This document shows, one piece after another, positions 46,974 to 58,872 of a stretch of 64,000 bases of DNA. The DNA lies in contig OX375876.1 in assembly GCA_947359465.1 (NCBI GenBank), positions 85,900,184 to 85,964,183 on the forward strand, in the 5' to 3' direction. Origin of the DNA: Metellina segmentata. Its lineage: Eukaryota > Arthropoda > Arachnida > Araneae > Tetragnathidae. The notes below the pieces were generated by a model that was given only the letters and a program-made list of their open reading frames with translations, had not been told where the DNA came from and did no database searches. A program made the translations under genes and the position numbers. Position 1 is the stretch's first letter; each line of letters starts with the position of its first letter.

Positions 46974-47859
46974 CACAATAGGGACAAAAGTATTAAGACA
47001 GTGCAGAAATCAGGAGGAGAATACATCTTAGTGGGGTTGTTTTTCCAGGTTAGGACACGGTCCATTGCTTTATGCATCTGGCACCATGAGCGCTGACATG
47101 TACCACGACATTCTGGATAATTCTTTCGTCCCTACACATGTCAATACCACGGCTATGAGGCTTGTTTATTCCAACAAGATCGAGCTCTATGTTGTAACAT
47201 CCATTACCCTGAACCGTGAGAGCTCTCAACAGGTGGCGTTCACCTCCTGGTTTTTGCTGCGAAAGTGACGACTGGATGTGGATGTCTGGGAGGAGATGTG
47301 TTGAAGACAGAGGGTCGGTTCTAGGCAGAGACGATTACGGGGACTTTTCGCTTTTCGCTGGTGTATTGTATCGGTGATGGATATAGGCTTTAATTTTTAA
47401 ACCTGTAGCTTGTAAACAACTTGAATATATCCTGTAAATAATTGTTGTGATAATATAACTATATTAACCTCGAAAGCGGTTTTTCTTTATCGTTGATATG
47501 GTAAAATGTCATATTGCAGAACGTGTGCTGGACTGGTATCCTGAAAATGAGGTGAATTTGCTTGACTGGTCTGTTCAGAACCCCGATTTCAATCCCATCG
47601 AGAATTTGTGGGACAAACTGGAGCGACGAATACGACACTGCCATTCACGTCCATCTTCAAAACAATCTCTTCTCCCAGCCTTGCAAGAGGCAGGGCAAGC
47701 TATTCCTGCACAGATTTACAGAGAGCTTGGGAAAGTATGCCTCAACGTAATGCAGCTGTAATAGAAGCAAAAGAAGGGCCATCCCGTTACTAAATAGAGT
47801 AACAAAACATTTTTTTTCTGAAAAATACGCAGCGTCCAAACATTTTTGGCCTTATAGTT
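46974..47859 (+). mobile_element. Internally deleted Tc1-like transposon (886 bp)
   Basis: Inverted ends are CACAATAGGGACAAAAGTAT (left) and, reversed, AACTATAAGGCCAAAAATGT (right), the Tc1 pattern TATAGGGxCAAAAGT. TA flanks both sides (46972-46973, 47860-47861). The transposase N-terminal half is missing and the rest is broken. Confidence 0.75.
47050..47795 (+). pseudogene. Tc1-like transposase fragments
   Basis: Two parts remain. At 47050-47135 the frame reads GHGPLLYASGTMSADMYHDI with LDNSFVPT, the segment between the first and second catalytic Asp. At 47565-47765 LLDWSVQNPDFNPIENLWDK holds the catalytic Glu (DFNPIENLW), followed by a helix-rich end with ELGKVCL. Between them lies about 330 bases of diverged sequence; the second Asp is not recognisable. 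DNA-binding domains are absent. The family differs from the element at 42.8 kb (different terminal repeats and C-terminus). Confidence 0.75.
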
Positions 47860-47861
47860 TA

Positions 47862-48500
47862 TGCCCCTTCGTAAGTTCGTATCCAGTGAAATTGCTTTAA
47901 CTCAATTCATAAAGATGGATCGACGGTAAACACTTCGGCACTCATTGTTTTCCAACAAAAATGTTTGTTTTGTGGCATTCTTGTACCAGGCATACGACAT
48001 TTTTGAATTTCATAACATCTTTTATGGAAGGAAGACCATTTAATTTGATATGATATTAAAGATTACTTTTTGTAATGTGAATACTTTTTTCTAGAAAATT
48101 CTATTTAGTGGCACGTGTGTGCAATAACAAAAGAACTTCTTTTAAAATAGAATATCTTCAATATACAGACAACGGAAATAACGGTAACCTATTGCCATTT
48201 TCAGAAAATTACACATCAATTTGACAGCGTTTGTATTGTACAGAAACTCTCTGTTTTTACACACATTTAAAAGTTAAATAATTTGCTTTAACTTCAACTC
48301 GTAACGTAGGTAACCTTGATCTATCACTACGACCTAAGAAGTTTTAATATCTAAATAATCTTACTGCAGATTGTTTTGTAACATTAATATTCTTTCACTA
48401 TCCGCAATCATGTAAAATTTTCTTTACAGTAACTCACGTACGGTTTCCTATCCAATCATTTGAGGAAGTTATTGCGTGGGATGAATAGGTATTACAATTT
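47862..48500. repeat. Diverged relative of the 23.35-kb Helitron interior
   Basis: TGGCATTCTTGTACCAGGCA followed by TACGACATTTTTGAATTTCA, then AGAAAATTCTATTTAGTGGC with ACGTG and AGAACTTCTTTTA, echo 23703-23760 and 23820-23870 in order. No ends were found, so it may be a fragment. Confidence 0.4.
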
Positions 48501-48941
48501 ATTAAAAAAGGTAAATGTTTATTAAATTTGCAACCACTGATAACATAGTAAAATGAAACAAAAGTAAGCTAGAAAAAACTAATTAATTCGTAGTTCTTTT
48601 TTTTATCTCAGGCTCTCGTAACTAACAACTTAAAATAAAAATAGAAAAAAATAATAAAAAACTGGAGAATTAATTCCACACGAGTGAAAAGGAAATAATA
48701 AGTCTGAACCTGGTCCACCAACACGAGTTTCCGTTTTGTTCTGCACGCTCTACACTTTAAAGCACGTTTTTCGATTCAGAGATTTAGTTTTGAATGGAGG
48801 ACACGCAACTGTTTAGAATGAGGATGATAGTATTATCAGTTTAATTGAGCGCGGCTTTCGATTTTGGGTTTTATACCAAGTGATTTTATTTGAAACATAG
48901 AAAAGAAATTCAAGTTTCAGTTTGCTTAATCCTTTCGTTAA

Positions 48942-50782
48942 GGGGGTAGGGTCACGAACCAGAATCCCTATCTCAGTAATGTTAAAAACAGACATTTTTA
49001 AGGAACATTAAAAAAATTTCTATTGATTATATGTCTCTAAATTTTTTACTGTATATTGCCTGGACTATAGTACATACTTTAACCAAGGCTTTTATGATTT
49101 TAATGTCCCATTATTTTTTTTAAATTTTTTATGTGGAACTATGTATGTTTTTTCTGAAAAACAATGAAATTTCAACATATTTATCTTGTAAATCTACTCT
49201 GAATTAATTTTTTCGAAATCCCATTGGTTAAAATATGTAACAAAGTATCTTTATGAAGTATGCAAAGTTTTAAGTTGCTAAGTTCAGTGGTTTTTGAGAA
49301 AATGTTCCTTATATGGCGAAAAACATGGTTTTGAGAAAAACAGTTTTAAAGGAAACACTTATTTGTATACAATTAATACCAGCACCATAGCTTGGATTTT
49401 TTGTTTCATCTTATAGGTTATTTTCCAATCTACAATTCTTTTGCCTCTTTTTTATTCTTGCGTCTTTAATATTTGTTTAAATGTCATGTAATCTATTATT
49501 TTCGTAATCTATTCTGATCTGCTGCCTTCATCGCCCGAGCTGTGTACTCCAGGAGAAATACCTAATGTCGAAAGAACATTACTTTTTGTAATGTTCTCCT
49601 TGTTATATGAGGCAATAATTTTATTGTCCCACTTTTTAATGTTTATAATTTAAAAAAAAAATATATTTTTTTTTTGGTAACCGGGACCAGATAATGCTAC
49701 TTACACTCTCATTGCAGTTTTGAGTTTTGCCGTGTAAGTATTTGGCAAACAGATCAGGATCTGCCAAGTCTCTATAAATATATTTAAAGTAATTTATAAC
49801 ATCTGCTGGTAATGTGTTTTTATGGTTATAATTTTCACCTAATGCAGTCGCTAGATTGTAACCACAACAAGTGTCTTCGTTTGTTGGGCAAAGACCATGC
49901 TGTGGGTTTTCATCTGTTTATACCTTATGAAAGAAAGCCCATACAGCTTGTTTCATGGACTTTATGCTATCGGTATTGTTTTTTATGACAATAGTTAACC
50001 TTCCACCTAACTTTTTATCACATAATTTGTTTCCCTTTCATCTTGAGTTTAAATTTCTTATTCGCGTTCCCATTCGCTTTTCAATGTACTCAACACATTC
50101 CAGATTTCAACTTGCAAATCTCCGTACGGCTTTAAATCTTTTACAGCTAAATCTTTTACCCTAAAAACCTAAAAATTGATCAAAACCGTCACCTAAAAAT
50201 TTCGAGTACCGCAGACCATGCAAAATTTGCGAGCGCTGAAAAATGTTAATCACACCAGAAACTTTCATACTACCGCTATTTCCAAAATAGTTGGCACTAC
50301 ATCGATTACTAAAACGTGGCATTGTTTATTTACTTAAAATACTATGCATTAAAGAAAAAATAACACAATAAGCTAAACTAAAACGATATTCAAACAACAA
50401 TTGAAGAAATAAAATCAAAGTTAGAAGCAAATACTTGACATAAGCAAATACTAGCATGAAAACAGCTTGCTTTAAAATAAAAACACGAGAGTTAATTCAA
50501 TTCATTTCTTCTTTTAGACGTTGTCACTCATACAATTAAAATTAAGTGTTTAAAAAATAAATAGGGAGGCTTAGAAAGCAGTAAGATGTTTGTTTTGGTA
50601 GGAGTAGACGTGGAACTCAGCATTTAACGGATCGTATACAATTTTTAAAAAATATTTAAAAATACTTCTGTTATAGCGAGATAAATAATTTTAACACCAT
50701 TAGAAGCACAAAAGTCTGTAGTTTTCAAATATGCAAAAATTGAAAAATGGGTTTTTGGGTCGAAAAGTGTGACCCTACCCCC
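48942..50782 (-). mobile_element. TTAA-flanked DNA transposon (1841 bp)
   Basis: Inverted ends of 14 bp, GGGGGTAGGGTCAC and its complement GTGACCCTACCCCC, each bordered by TTAA (48938-48941, 50783-50786). The minus strand holds a transposase relic of a Mutator-like domain type. TTAA targets are used by piggyBac and Kolobok elements; with this domain, Kolobok is the better guess, but assignment needs a database search. Confidence 0.75.
49490..50165 (-). pseudogene. Mutator/Kolobok-like transposase relic
   Basis: Minus-strand blocks, from about 50110 downwards: EYIEKRMGTRIRNL, GNKLCDKKLGGRLTI, NTDSIKSMKQAVWAFFHKV, an in-frame TAA, TDENPQHGLCPTNEDTCCGY, DLADPDLFAKYLHGKTQNCN with ESVSSIIWSRLP, and further on VLSTLGISPGVHSS. 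The series GKGxLT / MKxAIWAxxxH / CPxxxDxWC / CLHGxTQNxNES / IW is characteristic of the Mutator-like transposase domain proteins common in arthropod genomes. Several frame changes and stops mark it as dead. The cysteines of CPTNEDTCC and the TQNxNES block are preserved. No separate THAP or zinc-finger domain was identified. Confidence 0.7.
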
Positions 50783-50810
50783 TTAAGAAAATCTATGTTT
50801 CTATCTATGT

Positions 50811-51365
50811 CAGGCCTCGAAATAGATTTTTTAATACAGGTGCACCTTGTGCACCCAAGTTTTTAAATTAGGTGCACAAATTATATTTTAGGTACACATT
50901 TAGAAAAAAAAAACGTAGTATAAGAGTATTAATGTAATGTAAACTACTTTATTAGCTGGGTATGTTTTTGAGATGCGAAGTAGATAGTAAGTTAAACTAT
51001 TTAAAAATCGAAATTCTCCCTTCTCCGGCGTACGGCTGTCGCGACAGTCACTTTAACAGAGCCATCTGGAAAATGTTTCGATCATCGGAAAGTTCTGGTG
51101 GTAGTGACACAAGTAAACCTTCCTCCTGTATAAACCCGTTACGGCTATTTTGTTTTCGAATAGTGTGTATTTAGGAATTTTAACGAGAGAGGTCGATACT
51201 AATATTTTGTTCAAACATCAAAATAACATAAAACACGTCCCCCCCCCTCCTTTCCCTTTTTTTAAACGTTAAGTGCACTGCGTGCACCTAGCGGGAAAAA
51301 ATTGGGTGCACAATTTTATTTTCCTTTGCACAGTACACCTGTGCACATAGGTATTTCGAGCCCTG
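50811..51365. mobile_element. hAT MITE with GTGCAC repeats (555 bp)
   Basis: Ends are CAGGCCTCGAAATAG (left) and, reversed, CAGGGCTCGAAATAC (right). The flanking ATCTATGT (50803-50810 and 51366-51373) is a perfect 8-bp target duplication, typical of hAT. GTGCAC or close variants occur at least seven times near the ends (GGTGCACCTTGTGCACCC, GGTGCACAAATT, TGCACCTAGCG, GTGCACATAGG). No transposase is present; the 70-codon ORF at 50962-51174 is unrecognised. Confidence 0.9.
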
Positions 51366-51535
51366 ATCTATGTTAGTATCTATGTTAATCTATGTTAGTA
51401 TTTATGTTAATCTATGTTAGTATCTATGTTAGTATCTATGTTAATCTATGTTAGTAACTATGTTAATCTATGTTATTATGTTATATGTATGTATATCTAT
51501 GTTATTATGTTATATGTATGTATATCTATGTCAAA
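51366..51535. repeat. ATCTATGTTA minisatellite
   Basis: ATCTATGTTAGT/ATCTATGTTA units of 10-12 bases repeat about a dozen times, changing to a TATGTATGTATATCT form at the end. The left flank of the hAT MITE (50790-50810) has the same words, so the MITE inserted in this array. Confidence 0.85.
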
Positions 51536-51581
51536 ATTAAAAGAAATATTTTTGATAAATTCGACTATCAATTAGTCTATA

Positions 51582-52117
51582 CACTACCCTACAATAATAG
51601 ACAGGACGCCAGGGGATTTGCATAAAATCTGACTACTTGTTTGGGGGTTTTCATCGTTGTATGTACCTTTGCATGTTGTTCCTGGTCAATTGAACGCCGA
51701 CGCCTTCATGAACATTTTGGACAATCAGGTTTCTCCTAAGCTCTGGCAATTTTATGGAATGGATGTATGTTACTTCCAGGACGACAACGCTCCGTGTCAT
51801 GTTGCATCCTCTGTCGTGTCTTCCCTGGCCTGATCAGAGTTCCGACCTAAACCCCATAGAACATTTGTGGGACGAGTTAGAGCGACGCTTACGCATCCAG
51901 GGAACCACGTCTGAAATCTACAGCTGAGCTGGCGACGTTCTTCGAGCAGGAATGGACACAAATACATTTTGCTGTGTATAGAAACCTTATTGAAAGTATG
52001 CACAGAAGGGTTGCTAGTGTAATTGCAGCACGTGGGGGACCATCCCCCTATTAAAGTATGTATTATTTCTCTTATACCATCACATCTTGTTGTCCGGTCC
52101 ATTATTGTTGGGTAGTG
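51582..52117 (+). mobile_element. Tc1-like deletion derivative (536 bp)
   Basis: Inverted ends CACTACCCTACAATAATAGA / reversed CACTACCCAACAATAATGGA, with TA on both sides (51580-51581, 52118-52119). The interior keeps the second half of a transposase. The internal deletion has removed both DNA-binding domains and the first catalytic Asp. Confidence 0.85.
51670..52054 (+). pseudogene. Tc1-like transposase C-terminal half
   Basis: The frame reads VVPGQLNADAFMNILDNQV, then YFQDDNAPCHVASSV (second catalytic Asp), SSDLNPIEHLWDELERRL (catalytic Glu), and ends VASVIAARGGPSPY-stop. Stops and small shifts occur (for example in the stretch after GTTSEIYS). It is a third Tc1 family in this window by its ends and its GGPSPY terminus. 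Confidence 0.8.
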
Positions 52118-52123
52118 TATATA

Positions 52124-53491
52124 TCTATATAAATAAAAATGGAGTGTTTGTTTGTACATTGAATATTTTCGACACATTTCAAGTTTTCTATCTGTTTTGG
52201 ACCCTTTTGATGCCAAATCCACCTCTTGCGCGTTTGGTGTCTGTCTGTATGTATGTATGTTTGTATGTGCCCTATACACGTCCACACGGTTCAGTATATT
52301 TTCATGGAAATTTGCATACAATGAGTACTTGTCTTCATTTAGTGAGTGAAAGTGGTTGCGAAAGTCTGTCTATCCGTCTTTCTGTTCTATGTTCGCATTT
52401 GTGTTTGTATGTTTGTGCAGGCATCACATAAATTTCATTCCAGATATATGATTGAAATGTATTTTAAGTTATACATAATTTATACATATATTTTAATTTT
52501 AACAGTTTTGTAATTGCAATATTAAACATTCATTTGTTGTTATATATAGATTATTTTCATGCCAAAACAACTGAGTAAGTATACCATAATTTGGTAGTTT
52601 TGGAAAATTTTGAATACATATTGGGACAGACGATTTTTTCAAAGAACGGAAATAAAACTGAAAATCATGTTTCTTTCGCTCTGCATTAACTTCGCATTTC
52701 TAAATTTTGTACCCTTTTTAGTTGTAAGCTGTGGCAACTGTGAGATAAAGAGATAAAAGAGAATCACAAATTAATATCTTTAGAACAACTTTTTTCCGAC
52801 ACCCTTTATTTGATTTTTTTTCGCTGTTGTCTTTTGTTTTCTGTTTTAAATATTCATTATTTTAATAAATTGCTTTTCGTTTTCATCATACGCAACACCA
52901 CCACAGAGAATTCGACTTAAAGTGGCATGTATATCAGAATAAAGCAAATTTTAAGTGTAACTATGTCATTATTGAAAAAATAATCCCATTTTGAAATCCG
53001 AGCTAGAATTTTTCAAACATTAAAAAATTCTTCGTCATAATCACAAGAGAAGATTGCGAAATTCCACAATGTCGCATGCCAGATGCAAGAGTGCCACAGG
53101 TAAAAATTTTTTGTTGTGTTGACTATGAGGGCGAGAGCACTAGCCGTAAATCATCGTTTTTATTAATTTAGTTGAACATGAAAAGAACTTAAAAAAGGTA
53201 ATTCCAAATTTCCCTCAAAATCGTCTTTTGTGGTAGTAAACTTAATGTCACCTTTCGTCATTTTGTAGTTTTGTCATACAGCAAGGGTGCGATGTATGTG
53301 AAATGTATTACATGAATGAATATGCATGTGTAGGATTTGTGTCCAAAGTATGTGGTAGAAATTATAAAGATAGCGAAAGGTGTTAAAATATAATTTTATT
53401 CTACAAAAAACGTAAGTCAATATTTATTTTGATCCTCTCTTCAATCTGGAGTAAACCAATTCAAACCTAGTAAGGTCGGGTATTTTGCTAG
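52124..53491 (+). mobile_element. Helitron (1368 bp), non-coding
   Basis: It begins TCTATATAAATAAAAATGGA after an A and ends AATTCAAACCTAGTAAGGTC with GGGTATTTTGCTAG before a T. The 3' end aligns with that of the 23.35-kb Helitron, with the hairpin changed to ACCT-AGTA-AGGT. No Rep/helicase motif seen. The ORFs at 51797-52431 cross its border and are noise. It starts five bases after the Tc1 derivative's TA. Confidence 0.75.
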
Positions 53492-53729
53492 TATACCTAT
53501 ATATCTCTAATTTAAGTTTCATAAAATATTTAACATTTTATGAAATAATATTGAATAAATTTTTTGTGACACTTGCAAAAATGCACATCAACAAAAGCAG
53601 ACATAAAACGGGATGACAGACATATGCAATCGAGTTCAGTCACTAAATAACTGTGAGTACTTACGCAATGCTATTTTTAAAATACCCAAAACGGACGAAT
53701 GATTCAAATGTGGGGAATATATTTAATGT

Positions 53730-54075
53730 TTCATTTTTATTTATATTATTATATTATTTTAATTTTACATTATTTTGTTTATATTATTATATTATTTAAA
53801 TTTTACATTATTTTTTGTTTATATTATTTTTATTTTACATTATTTTATTTATACTATTTTCATTTTACATTATTTAATTTATACTATTTTCATTTTACAT
53901 TATTTTATTTATATTATTTTCATTTTACATTATTTTATTGATATTATTTGCATTTTACATTATTTTATTTATATTATTTTTATTTTACATTATTTTATTT
54001 ATATTATTTTCGCTATTTTATTTTTTATTTTCATTTTGTATTATTCTATTTTTATTATTTTCATTTAAATTGCAA
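53730..54075. repeat. About 30-bp AT-rich minisatellite
   Basis: Units TTTATATTATTTTCATTTTA plus CATTATTT repeat about ten times with small changes. The plus-strand ORFs of Phe/Ile/Leu/Tyr (53699-54211) are translations of this array, not genes. Confidence 0.9.
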
Positions 54076-57000
54076 TTTTTTTTATATCGATACAATGTGT
54101 GGCAAAGCATTTAAACTTCAGTCATGTTACGACAATTATCTTCTGGACATCCACTTCAATTGTTTTCCGCTCATTTACATGATAGTAAATTACATATTTT
54201 TTAACATCTAAACTATTTCGCGTTCGTACCCATTTTCTTTTCTGTGATATCTTCTCTAGTCCAGATATCTCATCATCTTCAGTCATCCGATGGTTGATGA
54301 ATTTCACAAGAGCGGCGAGCTTTTCCGAGTATTTTTTAACATCAGTTTTAATGGCTCTATAACTAAATAAAACACATTTATTCGATTCGACAAATTAATA
54401 GCTGTTGATTTTATATAGTTTATTGTTATTATATTAGTTTATAGCATTATAGTTTCGGTGCCACGTCTATTCATTCATAAACAAGAAAAATTAGCTACTC
54501 AAAGTGTAGTTTTTTTATCGAGAGGCTTAGAATTTTTTCAACTGTACGCTCTTTTACTACCATAAATCCTAATCCACAAAAATATTTTCGTCTCTGACTT
54601 CTTCGAGTCTGTAGATTTGTGATTTTCACAAATAGAGGTGCGAAATAAATCGTCTGTCACTGGATGCCACCTGGGAAGAGTCTTGTTATGGTAAAGTAAT
54701 CCATATTTTCTTGTTTCGGCATCTTCCCGGCATTAGTATCCTCACTCGTCCCACTTTGCGAACTTGGACTGTTTATGGACAGATACCACCTGATCCATCG
54801 AACTGCTTATCCGTGGTATCTGAGAATTTCTTGCAACGAAGTTACCGAGTGCAGAAAAGCCTTCTTTTCGTAATGGCTACGGTCGATTTTCCGTTGTTAT
54901 TTTTTGTACCCAACCATCGGAAGTAAAAAAAGTCCAGTCTGTCTTTGTGTCTATGTGTATTTATTTTTCTGTCCGGTTCTGTCTATGTGTATTGGACTGA
55001 TAAATAATTCTTACAAGGACTCTCTCATTTCATTTACCACTATTCAACCGTCTAAAATGGTTTTGCTTAACGCGTTTCATTACTTCTCGATGTAATAACA
55101 TCTACGAGAGGCATTTTCTGTCAGGTGAAATGTAAGTGGTGATAGCTTCCTGGTGAACTGCGTTACACGCATTTTCATTTTTATTACATTTTTCCTAGAC
55201 TACTTAATTGAAACTGCTTGTATTTAATCTATCTGATGAGAATGTGCAACTTTTTTCAATTCTTAGCCACACTGAATTTCTTCTATTTTAATAATAAACT
55301 TGCGGTTTAGTTTAAATGTAAAAAACATTAGGTGTTCAAAAACAACCGAGTTAAATATCTAGTAACAAATGGTTATAAGCGATATAAAATCAATGGGATT
55401 AATGGAAGAATTTCGCAGCAAAGTAACGTATGCTAAAAACAACTAGGAACTTTATAATATTGCTATAATTTTTTTGGAGGAAGGGGGGGGGGGAGTATGA
55501 AAGAGTTCTTGTTGCTTTGCTTTTCAATGGAATTACATTTGATAGTGTACTAAGAAACATTAGACAAATTGAACTACTAGAATTTTTATGCTTTGATAGA
55601 TAAAAACATTTCATCCATGAATTTAAAACTAGGTTTCAAAGTTACAAGAGTCTAGAGGTAAAACGTTAGAGAAAATATCATAAAAAACGTGTCCTCAATC
55701 TTCCAATAGAATCAAATAAATAGAGAGAGCCTAATTGTACTTTCCCTTGTCAGTAAGAGGTTAAAACCAACCGATTTCCAAAAAGAAAATGTATACATAG
55801 TTCATGTAAATGGGGCCGTATTCATGCAAAAATCTTGTTATAGTGACTCTTGTTATAGAGATCGATATTGGAGCAAAAGATGTATGGAAAGAACTCTTCA
55901 TTTCCTTAAAATAATCTGTAGTATAAATATAATTTCTCCAGAATATATAGGTTTTCATTAAGTGTAAAATCTTTATAAAGACAAACAGGTTTAGTTCATG
56001 AATAACCGATAGCACAGGACTGGGACGAAGAAACCTTCTCATTGTCCTTAACAGGAAGGGGAAAAAAGAGTTGCTCCAATCTAACCATATTACATAAAAT
56101 AATTGAAATTACAGATGGTGTCGACGGCACTTAACTAGTAAACAAAAAATCCTATATATATGCTAATTTTAACTGTACTTCGAAGCAAAGAAATATATAT
56201 ATTTTTTAATCATCGATGGCGATAAATGGCAGTTAACAAGAGCTTTGAGCCAGAAGTCTCGATGTCTTGAACTTTTTTAAGCAAATGAAAAATTTAAAAG
56301 CATTTTTCCAAACATTTGCTATGCAAGTTTGTGCTTTGCATTTTAATTTTAAATATACAAAAAATGAGTTTATAACGCATATGAGAAGCTTTTTCTGTCA
56401 TCATAAATGTAGGTGGCGGTAATGTTTTCATGGTGAAACATGATTCCTGTACGTATTTCGGACGTGACGTCACTGGCTTTCTTTCCGAATACTGTTTCAG
56501 TACGTTGACAATCAGATTTATTTTTAACTATTAACTAACCTTTGTCTCAAAAAGGCTTTTAAGCTTGAAAATACATAAATACTTGAAAGGAATTCTAACG
56601 TGATTAAAAAAAAGAACACGAAAAAGAATTTGGTAATGGAAATTCCAAAGAACGAATTTCAAATTCAGATTTTAAAAATAGTTGTTCAAAACCAATTAAA
56701 TTAAGCCTCATCGAAACTGGGATTAATTTAATTTTAAGGCAACCCTGTATCTTTTAAGTAACTTTATAACTTTTCAGTGAAAGCATTTTAATGGAAGTAA
56801 AATCTCTGTGTTTTGTCAGGTTTATTTACACTGAAAATCACTCTTAAGATAGATAAAAAATTAATATTTTATATTCTGCTCCAACGCATGAACTTGCGAA
56901 AGTTTTTTAATTCGCGCAGACGCTTGTTCAGTGGACTTCCGAAAGAGAGGTATACTGAAATAATGTTAGAATGCTAATTTTCAATGTTTTTCATATTGAT

Positions 57001-58386
57001 GATAAATAAAATAACTAATATATCAAGTAAAATATGGGAATGGTTTTGTAACAGTTGTGGATGTAACATGCTATAAGATTAAAATTCGGATTAAAGATTA
57101 TCTGTTAAAAATTAAATTAAAGAAAATGCAAACTGTTTTTGTACTTTTCACGTCAAATGGAAGTTTTAAGAAATTCTACTAAAGAAATCTTTTAACCCGA
57201 AAACTGGCATACAAAAGAAAGTATTTTCTTTCTTTCTGTAAAGACTTATTATATGTGGAGAAAGATTCACTCCAATACATTGCACTGCAATTTATTTGTT
57301 TTGTATTAAAAAAAATTAAGTAGTAACATTTACACACGTTTTATAGATAGCGGGTATTAGAAGAAAAAAAGTAATTTACAATAAATACTAAACTATTTAT
57401 AAAGCGTCGCACTCAGAAGAGCTATTTCTTGAAATTAGGTGCTTAAAGTTTATTCTGAAGTTCTCCGTTGTCTGTTTTTCGTTAGCTATTGTCAGTTTTA
57501 TAACTAAACTCATCAAACTTTACAAGGAACTTCATTATTTTCCAGAGTAGTGTGCTCGAAAAGAATCGAATTAGGGTTGGGATAGAAAAGTATTATTTTT
57601 TCCTATTAGTTGCCTGGAGATTGCAAGCTATAAGTTGAAACTATTTTTCTTAGTACACATAGTGATCAGCGTGAATTTGCGAGAATATCGAATCTTGCCC
57701 GAGAAAAATAGAGAAACGTTATATTTTTGTTCTCCTGTCTTTGTTTAGTAACAATTTTGATACAATGAAATTTGAAGTGTGATATTTTAAGTAAGTCCGT
57801 CATGGGTATTTATTTGGGGATAAGGGAACATTGGCAATATGTTACGTTCATTGGGTAGGTTGGTTCTTTTGGGGTTTGATGACGTAATTGCCCAAGCTGG
57901 GCCTGTGGAGTTTTGAGCACCACAAAGTAATACAGTGGAGTTGGACCTATAATTACCTTTTCAAGTATTTATATTACTTAAAAAGGTTTTAATGACAATT
58001 GGAAAAATATCTACAAAATTACGTTCAAATGTACGATCACTGAATGACTGTTCATGAAGAAAAAATGTCTCTCTTCACAGTTAGTTTTTTTAACGGTGTT
58101 TAACCTCACCGTATAGCTGTCTCGAGAGCTCTATCGTCCACCAATTACTCCCAGTGGCTTCTAAATATCGTCCTCCCTTTTTCGTTTTTCGGGGGAGTCC
58201 GCCTCCCTCTTGGAATGTCGAACAAGTGTTTTCCAATCGGGTGTTCCCTCTTTGGATCTTGGAACCGTTTGAAAGTCATGTGTGAGACCACAAGATGCCA
58301 GGTGCAAGAAGTCTGAATAAAAATTCGACTCTCCAAGATTTACTGCCTTTCTGGCCTGAGTTATATCAAAATAGTAACGCACAGTA
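54076..58386. other. Long AT-rich stretch, no gene recognised
   Basis: A run of about 12 G lies near 55482. Around 57830-57920 TTTTGGGGTTTGATGACGTA-type sequence resembles the body of the SINE at 10.1-10.4 kb. No ORF carries a known motif and no element ends could be paired. Confidence 0.4.
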
Positions 58387-58387
58387 G

Positions 58388-58428
58388 TGTTTTTTTTTTT
58401 TTTTTTTGGGGGGGGAGGGTTGTCTGCT
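58388..58428. repeat. Poly-T/poly-G run
   Basis: A run of about 19 T is followed by eight or nine G. It is a likely site of sequencing or assembly error. Confidence 0.8.
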
Positions 58429-58598
58429 CCCCTCTTGTTGCAGGCCCACTATGATATGGTCGTCAAAAACGTCTTTTTTTCCCAGACGTCACAGGCCAAA
58501 CACAAAACAACATCAAGTAAAAAATGTCGTGAATAAAAAAAAAATAATCTGGGAAGCAACGTCGAATCCAATTGTATTTAGTCATTTATTGTCAATCT

Positions 58599-58872
58599 CG
58601 AAATTGTGAAAAATTGTTTCAAACTTATTCTAACGTATATAAGAGATACGAAATTGTTCAAGGTTTTCCATACATGCTACCAACAGACTTAACGCAGATG
58701 CTCTGTGTGGGTCTAGACGTCTTAAACAAATCATTCCATGTCAGTATTTTGTCTGGAAATTGTGAAAAATCGTTCCAAACTCAATCAAACTTATATAAGA
58801 GACATGGAAAGAGTTCAAAACTATCAATAAATACCACTTCTTCTCTGCAGATGCTCTGTACGTGGCTTGACT
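58599..58872 (+). repeat. 156-bp tandem duplication with frame kept
   Basis: Units begin AAATTGTGAAAAATTGTTTC (58601) and AAATTGTGAAAAATCGTTCC (58757), a period of 156 bases (52 codons). The ORF 58572-58874 therefore holds two related blocks, NCEKLFQTYSNVYKRYE and NCEKSFQTQSNLYKRHG, each ending QMLC-LD. Real coding is unproven. Confidence 0.6.

Noticed and set aside
51797..52321. 174-codon minus ORF
   Set aside because: It crosses the border between a Tc1 derivative and a Helitron and is antisense to a recognised transposase relic.
53699..54211. Phe/Ile/Tyr-rich ORFs resembling membrane proteins
   Set aside because: Pure consequence of a 30-bp AT-rich minisatellite.
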